This document shows, piece by piece, positions 57,501-64,000 of a stretch of DNA of 64,000 bases (positions are counted from its first letter, which is position 1; each line of letters begins with the position of its first letter). This DNA comes from Harmothoe impar (Eukaryota > Annelida > Polychaeta > Phyllodocida > Polynoidae), in assembly GCA_947462335.1 (NCBI GenBank), contig OX381721.1, forward strand, positions 33,718,303-33,782,302, read 5' to 3'. The translations under genes were made by a program, and so were the position numbers. The notes under the pieces were generated by a model. That model was not told the DNA's origin. It did no database searches and saw only the letters and a list, made by a program, of their open reading frames with translations.

Positions 57501-58389
57501 GGTTACCCCAGACGAGGGAATTCCTGAATCGGGTCCAACTGAGGCTGAGTTGGCTCTGGCTGAGACTCTTACTGTGGAGGGCTCCGAGCAATCCTTCCCT
57601 GCCTCTCCTGTTGCCTCGCCTATCGTCTTCGCCCCTCCACCACCACCTGCCGGTTCAGGCAGAGATCGGGAAAGAGCCCAGCAGTCTCTCCTAGCCCAGG
57701 CTGCTGTCAACCAGGCCCAGCAAATAGAGGCCAGAAAGCGGAAGGAAAAGGAGGAGCTGGAGCGTCAACAGTTCGACCACAGACGGATGATGGAGGAGCA
57801 GGAAAGGCAGCGTCAACTGGAGCAGCAGAGGCGGGATGACGAGAGGAGACGCCAAGCAGGAGAGCGGGAACGTATTCGCCAGCAGCAACAGCAGCAGCAG
57901 GCAAAATCCCCCTCTGGGGGCCAGCCAGCCGTCCGCGGCTATGGGGAGTTCACCGGAACTGCGGCTGGAAAGGGAGATCGTAATCCAGGCGAGTTCGCAC
58001 CTGCCGCAGGAACAGGAGACATGAGGCCGTGGCAACAACGGTACGGTCTCAGTTACAAAGGACCGGACCCGTCAGCTATACAAGGCTATGGCAACCAGAT
58101 GATAGTGGAGGACAAAGGCCTGAAACCCTGGCAGATGTCCAAGCTTCGCGCCATGGAGGCAGCGGGTTATGTACCAAAGTCTGCCACCCAACAAGTTGTA
58201 CCTGATGTCGACCGGGATCCCGCCTCCCTCACACCCTTCCTAGTCTCATCTAAATCAAAGAAAACGGACATGCGCAAGTTTTACTCCTCCTCCGAGCCCT
58301 CCCCATATGCACCGCCCCCACCGACCCACCATTTCCAAATGCCTCCTCAGCCTATGATGGAGTCATCGTTGCCTTACTGTGACCTGTAA
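54534..58389 (+). CDS. Terminal coding exon of a PEVK-like Lys/Pro/Glu-rich protein (function unknown, muscle/cytoskeletal type)
   Basis: An open frame of 1284 codons ends at TAA 58387-58389. It opens directly after a splice acceptor (pyrimidine-rich tract ending in CAG at 54531-54533, possible branch point CTAAT at 54506), so translation does not begin here; the first in-frame ATG lies deep inside. Counting residues from the first full codon (54535): about 1-100 is Thr/Lys-rich; 100-520 is Lys/Pro/Ala/Glu repeats resembling the PEVK region of titin, with 7-residue KKAEPEK/KKAEPAK units near 463-509, EGKAPEAKKA units near 403-439 and five Trp-Lys motifs at W183, W240, W353, W382 and W441 (the last three are LTWKE). 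Residues 563-623 hold two acidic copies of TVVLAPE...FSF. Residues 625-785 are Val/Ala/Gln-rich and 787-792 are six prolines. Residues 796-935 have mixed composition and may fold. Residues 1046-1124 are a Gln/Arg/Glu coiled coil. PWQ motifs lie at W1166 and W1199. The opening SAKDRLAKFQ resembles actin-binding linker motifs such as that of EPLIN, but only weakly. The family was not recognised. Codons are much more GC-rich than the flanks. Confidence 0.9.
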
Positions 58390-59840
58390 ACCCGCTGCTG
58401 CTTCACCTTTTTCTCTCGCTGATCATGTACAGGCGTGGTGGTATATGTGAATACTGACATTACGATAGACCCCGCAACCCCTCAACTCTGACTGCTACCC
58501 ATGTGTGAGGTATAGCTGTAAAAGTGGTGTATATTTGACCCTGTCTGACTTACCTTACCATCCATCCTCTTACCGGGCTGTTGGTTGCTCCTCGCCGAGC
58601 GCCATGTGTGCACAAGAGAACAATTTCATGCGTGCAGACAAACTTGAAACTTTTACATCAACTCTTTCATTAGGATGACCAAAGAGGTGACTATGCATCG
58701 CTGAGTTCGACAATATTTATTTCGATCGCTGGCTCTTTGACTGATTGCTGTCTTTCGTCAACTTTCACGACTGTTTATAAGGTGATCACTGCGATCACAT
58801 ACTTTATGGATATTCTCAAAGAGCATGAACTGGTGTACTGGAGCAGAATATTGACTTCCAAAATGAAAATATCTAGCTACCAGTGCCCAGGGAGCAGAAG
58901 AAATGGTAACCATGGAAACATTGTCAAACTATCTCAATGGTTGTTATATCAACATTAATGGTTATCTTTGAAACATCAATTTTTGTCATGAAAATGTAAA
59001 TAATTGTCATGGTAACAAAAGAAGTCCACACAAAATATGTTAGCAACAATGGTTGTCATAGTAACATCAATGGTTGTCATGGTAACAAGAGAAGCTTACT
59101 TGAAAGACTCAGTTCATATCTTACACTCTCTCTATAGCCACAACCATGTCATGTGATATATCTAGAGAAAGGTACCTTATAGACTTAACTACCAGAGACT
59201 GAAACCCCTCTGAGATATAATCCTGTCAACATGGGGTGTATTTGTATTTACATGAATATCAAGTGGCAAAAGTAGCACAAACTAAACCCTTTTTTTCATG
59301 GCATCAGCTATAAGGTGACTATTTATATATAGGTAACATCTTATAAAGATATATTGGGATATCAGAAGTTTATCTTGCCTTTTAAGCTTGTTCTCAAACT
59401 CAATGTGATTGTACTTTTTACCTAATTTGAGTCGGCTTTGTAGAGTTTCTCGATACATATCTAATTTATTTCTGATTGAATTTCTGTTCATTTGCGAAGG
59501 AGATTAACTGATTGCCAATGAGATTCTACTTGTCAAATATGGCCAAAATGCGATGTCAAACAACAAGGTCTTACTGAATGTTCTTGACAGTAATGAAACA
59601 ATGTATGACTGCCATGCTTGCTTAATATACGATTTGCAGATGTGACATCACCAAATGTTGTTGCGATGTTTGCTCGCACGGAACAATGTGAAACACTCAT
59701 TAGGGTTTTGAGATTACTGTGCATAGAGCAGCATCATATGAAGCATCAGCAGCAAACGAAGAGTTTCAATGTCCCTTAAAATGATTTCGAGATATATCCC
59801 AACAGAAACGAATAAAATGTAAATAAGTGTTGCAACTGTA
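58390..59840 (+). other. Probable 3' UTR of the large-exon gene
   Basis: AT-rich sequence follows the TAA stop with no further long frame. The first AATAAA polyadenylation signal downstream is at 59811-59816; a second is at 60145-60150, so the transcript may end near 59.83 or 60.17 kb. The region contains the X-box-like array listed separately. The UTR assignment is inference from position and signals. Confidence 0.5.
58906..59086 (+). repeat. Array of RFX X-box-like 14-mers in the 3' UTR
   Basis: Imperfect palindromes close to the RFX-family X-box (GTTNCCATGGNAAC) lie at 58906-58919 (GTAACCATGGAAAC), 58940-58953 (GTTGTTATATCAAC), 59003-59016 (ATTGTCATGGTAAC), 59052-59065 (GTTGTCATAGTAAC) and 59073-59086 (GTTGTCATGGTAAC); a weaker one is at 58961-58974. 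The last two are spaced 21 bp, as in a decaying minisatellite of unit AATGGTTGTCATGGTAACATC type. Whether proteins bind here is unknown. Confidence 0.6.
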
Positions 59841-60751
59841 TCTTTTGCTTCCAGATATGATTATTTATGTACCCTTGTTTTAGAAGTATTTTAGTGGGTT
59901 AAATTTCACAATTACAAGTAAACACATGCATCGCATTGCCACCACTGGGACCGCCGTATCATATCATAAAGACTAATGTTATTGTTATTTGAGAAGAAAT
60001 ATAGAAGAAATGATCACAAACAACAGGACAATATTTTATATAACCCTTACATACTAATGTTGTTTCAATGGAAGTAATATTTAAAAAGGGGATTGCTATA
60101 GGAAATATGCGCTTGAACCAGTTGTAAAATGACACAGCCTTATCAATAAAGAATTGAGCAAATTAGAAAAGAAACACTATTTCTCCAGGAAACCAAAGGA
60201 CACATCCAAGTACTAACAGCACACTACAACAGCTGCTATGCATTCGAGTCAGCACTGAAAAAGTAAACTTGTCTCCAGACTCGTCTAAGTGACTATCATA
60301 AAACAAACAAGTCAAAAGTTGTCTAACCTATCAAGTTACCATCCCAAAAATAGAATCTGGAGCTGGCAAATTTAGGGTTTTGGGCTTTACATGCATCCAC
60401 CTATCAAAGGTGTCACCATCCAATTATTTTCAACATATGTAAAAACTTTATTAGAATCTCGCAGAATCATCTGAGAATAAGGTATGTAGGTCGGATTCAT
60501 TAAAGCCAAAGGCCTCGAAAGTTTCAAGTTTCAGATTATATGATGTCAAGTCGCGAATATTGTTGATGACTAACAGATTACCGGTTTGTATAATCCCCAA
60601 ATTAACTAAAAATAACTGTCTAATGACCTAAATGACTACAAGGCAGCTAATGCTGTAATTGTTTTACATCCAATATAGAATATCTGCATAACAAAAAGAA
60701 TCGAAAAAAAAGTCCTTGTTTGCTAGCTAGGGCCGGTTTGCCTAAAGCACC
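59841..60751. other. Unassigned stretch
   Basis: The second AATAAA is at 60145-60150. GTAGGTCGGATTCATTAAA near 60486 is a family F scrap. Confidence 0.35.
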
Positions 60752-61169
60752 AGTCTATGCCAACACCTACTGGACAATGGCAATGTCCGCCTGAAATGCC
60801 TCTGGTTCAGCAGAATGACTGGTGTTGCTGAACGAGATGTTTTGCGTATTTTGGGCTTTCTAAAAGATTTAAATAATATCGAAAACTGAAGTTACAAATC
60901 CAAGAGTATATACTAGTATACTAACGCATAATAGGGAAATTAAATCTATGAATTTGAATTTTGTATGGCAAGATATATCATCTATCTGACAATGTAACTT
61001 CATTCTGTATTACTTTTCAGTTACTTTTCAGTTACTTTTCAGCTTGATTTATTTTAGTTCAATTGGATGAAATTTTCTTTTTCATAAATTATGGTCTGTG
61101 AAAATATAGCTGGTCATGCAAATTTGGCAGTCTGCAGGACCTGTAGGGTGAAGGTTTTTCACAAAGACT
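60752..61169. mobile_element. Family I MITE, second copy
   Basis: Left CAGTCTATGCCAACACC...TGGCAATGTCCGCC; right GGTTTTTCACAAAGAC; terminus worn relative to 20642. Confidence 0.65.
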
Positions 61170-61736
61170 GAAGCACAGTTTCTATTTCTATGGCGTATCG
61201 TTTTGAAAATTACTAGTGCCAAGGCACCAACATGTTTGTCTTACAGGTGATACTATCATACCTTTGTGTGTTATCTTAACTTTGTGCCAAGCATAACTTT
61301 TATCAGATTATCAGTCTGTAAAACACCTTCAGCTTCACCTATCTCTGCAAACTTGAGAAAAATAACAATTAAAAAGTTTCACTTAGAAGTCAATTTTTCG
61401 ACAATTTTAGTACATCTAGAAATGGCATATTCTTATTGAGGTCAGATACAACAATGTTCCCAGATGTACGGACAAATGCCACCAATCCTCTGAAGTTCCT
61501 CTTTTGAATTCTCCCGAAGTGAAAAATTATAAATACGGCCTCGCATACTTAGTACAATAACTTACCTTCACGCGATTATTTCTATGCCTTTTGTGGTGTA
61601 GTGAGTTTCAAGTAACAACAGTTCGGTGGCGTTAGGCAGGAGGTTTGGGTCAACAACTAGAACTGGTTCTTGTGTACATAAGTAGATATGGGCCGAACAT
61701 AAAGCATTCACAGAACCTTTATGGGATTCACCTCTA
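61170..61736. other. Unassigned stretch
   Basis: No gene or element recognised. Confidence 0.4.
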
Positions 61737-61967
61737 GTTAATGCTTTAAGGACGGATGTCGCTAAAAGATGACATTTGTTGTCATGATGCACCAATGCAG
61801 CCCCGTCGAGTAACTCGCTAGTACTATATTGGTGCATCATGCCGACCCTTCGGGAATGTCTCGACCCTGTAGGGTCGGCATGATGCTTGAATGCAACACT
61901 GGCGAGTTACTCGCCAGGGACGACCAGGGCATGATGCATTAATGTATTATGATGTCCTTAAAGGTTA
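61737..61967. mobile_element. Family A fold-back MITE, well preserved
   Basis: TTAATGCTTTAAGGACGGATG to GTCCTTAAAGGTTAA; both hairpins, the second shortened. Confidence 0.85.
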
Positions 61968-62017
61968 AATCATATATCAGGATACATTTAAATCCTCCAG
62001 CATAGGGCTTCATTAAT

Positions 62018-62260
62018 GTTACTCTTTAAGGACAGTATATTGCTTTAGTGTACCACGCCATTTGTTGTCGTGATGCATGAATGCAGCCTTGGTGAGTAAC
62101 TAAGCAGTGCTGCATTCATGCATCATTCCGACCCTTTGATACACTCCTGAAGGGTTGGCATGATGCACTAATCTAGTACTGGTGAGTTACTCACCAAGGC
62201 TGTATTGATGCATCATGATGACAAATGCCCTGAAGACAACATGCCGTTCTTAAAGGCTTA
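62018..62260. mobile_element. Family A fold-back MITE, well preserved
   Basis: TTACTCTTTAAGGACAGTA to GTTCTTAAAGGCTTAA with both hairpins. Confidence 0.85.
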
Positions 62261-63221
62261 AAGAGTCACGGTGGAGTTCAGATGCATTATCCAGTAACAT
62301 AAACCCCCCAATAAGACGAATTTATTTGGCTTTTTTCCCCTATAAGCTGAATTTGCAGCTCAAATTTGGGGTTTGGCTTTGAGTTTGGGTTTCAATGCAT
62401 TCGATTGAAGAGAAAACGGTTTCTAAACCTATTTACTAAAAGCCATTTTTTCTCAAACTGGGGGTTTGGCTTTTAAGTGGGGTCATTCTATAGCCAGAGC
62501 TTTATGGTAATTATCCGCCTCGAGCATCCTGCGATGTGGCACGTATACACCGTGATCTAATGGTAGCATACAGAGATTCTGGGGCCCATTTGTCAATGGG
62601 AAACGATCGCATTGATATCTGGTAAAATTGTACAAAGCAAATTGACCAATGCATGGCTTTCGTCCGGAGCTTTTGTCCAGACCTAGCTTTCATACAGAAC
62701 TGGCTTTAGTCCAGAGCTTTCGTCCACAGAGAAGGGGGAGGCAGGGAGGCAGGCAGGAACGGTTGCATGAATCGTTCACTGCTTTACTTCAGCAATATTA
62801 AGCAAAATGAATCGTTCAAACTTGAGAAATGGGCCCCTGAGTATGCAATCAGCATAGACACAATTAAAGCAATTACTATTAGCGATGTAGTTACAAAACA
62901 TTATTGCCAGGCTGTTTCAGATAAATTATAAGAATCATCACAAATTCAGTGGTGTTATTAATATCATATAATCTCTAACAACTTTATAATTCTATTACAA
63001 GTTCATACTAAGAATTTGTTGTTATTACGGTATTTCAAAACTGCAGAAAAGGATGGTTAATGAAAGAACAACTTTGGATTATACACATTAAAAAAGAAGA
63101 AGAAAAAAAAAAGAATTCGACCCCAAAATAAAGATATCATTTCAATCATCAGATGAGCTAACTTTATTATGATATAAGGTGAGAATAGTGTTTTAAGCAT
63201 TGGTACCTTTATTGGTACGAG
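62261..63221. other. Unassigned stretch
   Basis: GGGGTTTGGCTTT recurs (62369, 62461), and GAGCTTTCGTCC/GGAGCTTTTGTCC words recur at 62499-62733; no element defined. An A-rich run is at 63090-63114. Confidence 0.35.
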
Positions 63222-63277
63222 GCATGCATGCAGCCCTAGCAGGGAACTCGTCAAGGCTTTATTAAAGCATCATGACA
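63222..63277. mobile_element. Family A fragment
   Basis: GCATGCATGCAGCCCTAGCAGGGAACTCGTCAAGGC...AAGCATCATGAC, one worn hairpin. Confidence 0.55.
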
Positions 63278-63437
63278 AGAAATACAGGAGACATTTTCTC
63301 ATGTCATATTCCCAGGAATTTCCTGGCAATTTGAGATCACTAGGGAATTTCTTGTTATTATTTAAAAACTCTGGAAATACATTTCACCATTCCTCATGTC
63401 ACTGGAGGAGCATACACTACTCTCGAGAACCTCCCAT

Positions 63438-63646
63438 CACTGCATGGACATTGCCATTTAAGCAAACCTTTTATTGCTTGAAGTGACTATTCAAGCAGCT
63501 TTAAGTTCACTAAATACCATGTTAATCTCCTTGAGAAGTCATAATGACATTTAAGCAGCTTTAAGGGCATCTACTGGCATTAAATATGCTTAAAGTGTGA
63601 CTTTCAGCAGTCCGATTTTTGTTTAAATGACAATATCCATGCAGTG
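63438..63646. mobile_element. Family B MITE
   Basis: CACTGCATGGACATTGCCATTTAAGC left, AATATCCATGCAGTG right: perfect CACTGCATGGA termini. Confidence 0.85.
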
Positions 63647-63666
63647 CATCTCGTGTATACAGCTTG

Positions 63667-63846
63667 CATTGCATGAATCATGGCATTTAAGCATAATTTC
63701 TATTGCTAAAAGTCACGATTTCAACTAAAACCCATGTAAATATCAGGGCGAAGTCATAATGACATTTAGGCGGCTTTAAATGGCATTTACCGGAATCAAG
63801 TGTGCTTAAAGCAGTCAAATAATTGCTTGGTAATGTTCATACAGTG
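63667..63846. mobile_element. Family B MITE, adjacent copy
   Basis: CATTGCATGAATCATGGCATTTAAGC left, AATGTTCATACAGTG right; 20 bp from the previous copy in the same orientation. Confidence 0.8.
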
Positions 63847-64000
63847 CAAGATTCTTTCCTGTGTCCTTCTGGAGTTCTCCTTGGACGGTCTAATTTGATG
63901 AAAATCTAGTCCTTGATCTGTAGGTATAGTGAAACATAGGGGCTGTTTTATCCACCTTTACTTTTCAATAAATGCTCCCACCTGTCATTTTAATGGCCTC

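Overview
This window is eukaryotic. It comes from an animal, most likely a marine invertebrate. The best guess is a cephalochordate (amphioxus), but only because of the roughly 41 % GC background, the very dense short inverted-repeat transposons and the muscle-like protein; no search was possible. There are no operons or long bacterial-style genes. One large coding exon stands out, and the rest is intron or intergenic DNA packed with small non-autonomous elements (MITEs and fold-back repeats), many inserted into one another.

The main gene is at the right. An exon from 54534 to 58389 (+) encodes 1284 residues of an extremely Lys/Pro/Glu/Ala-rich, PEVK-like protein. It has recurrent Trp-Lys motifs, acidic Phe-Ser-Phe repeats, one probable folded segment, a coiled coil and two Pro-Trp-Gln motifs near the C-terminus. 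It starts at a good splice acceptor and is the last coding exon; its 3' UTR runs to about 59.8 or 60.2 kb and carries an array of RFX-like X-box motifs. The best candidate 5' end is at 34.6-34.8 kb: GC boxes, a TATA box that is also a perfect MEF2 consensus, an initiator 31 bp downstream, and a short ATG-containing exon whose donor is in the same phase (2) as the large exon. This would imply an intron of about 19.7 kb. Two further short exon-like segments (43306-43382 and 52984-53187) are weaker candidates.

Repeat landscape. Family A (24 copies or fragments) is a roughly 220-260 bp element bounded by TTAA and CCCTTTAAGG. It is built of two long hairpins whose stems keep pairing through compensatory changes. 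Other families, named here by letters, are: B (CACTGCATG ends), C (ACCCAGGC fold-back), D (GGGAGTGGTCAT ends, TTA duplication), E (CACAGCC ends), F (CAGGTNACC ends), G (CATGTCGATTTTAAG), H (CCGGCCCTTAGTCTG), I (GTCTTTGCG ends), J (AAGCCGCACC), K (CCCAGTGGGCAC ends), L (TTAA plus AGTGGCAT, piggyBac-like), M (a 1.7-2.3 kb unit in tandem duplicate plus two partial copies), N (AGGCCACT ends), O (GCCTAGCAAC tandem), P (a 240-bp repeat carrying a parallel ORF) and Q (a GGGCCCA-rich fold-back). Family letters are local labels, not database names.

Layout: 0.3-5 kb, fold-backs and family A; 5.4-9.5 kb, tandem duplication M with a readable empty/filled insertion site; 9.5-11.5 kb, a low-copy stretch with a repeated 14-mer; 11.5-33 kb, nested MITEs and minisatellites; 34-35 kb, GA microsatellite and candidate promoter; 35-54 kb, the putative long intron with more repeats and a tRNA-like sequence at 39.9 kb; 54.5-60 kb, the main exon and 3' UTR; 60-64 kb, more repeats.
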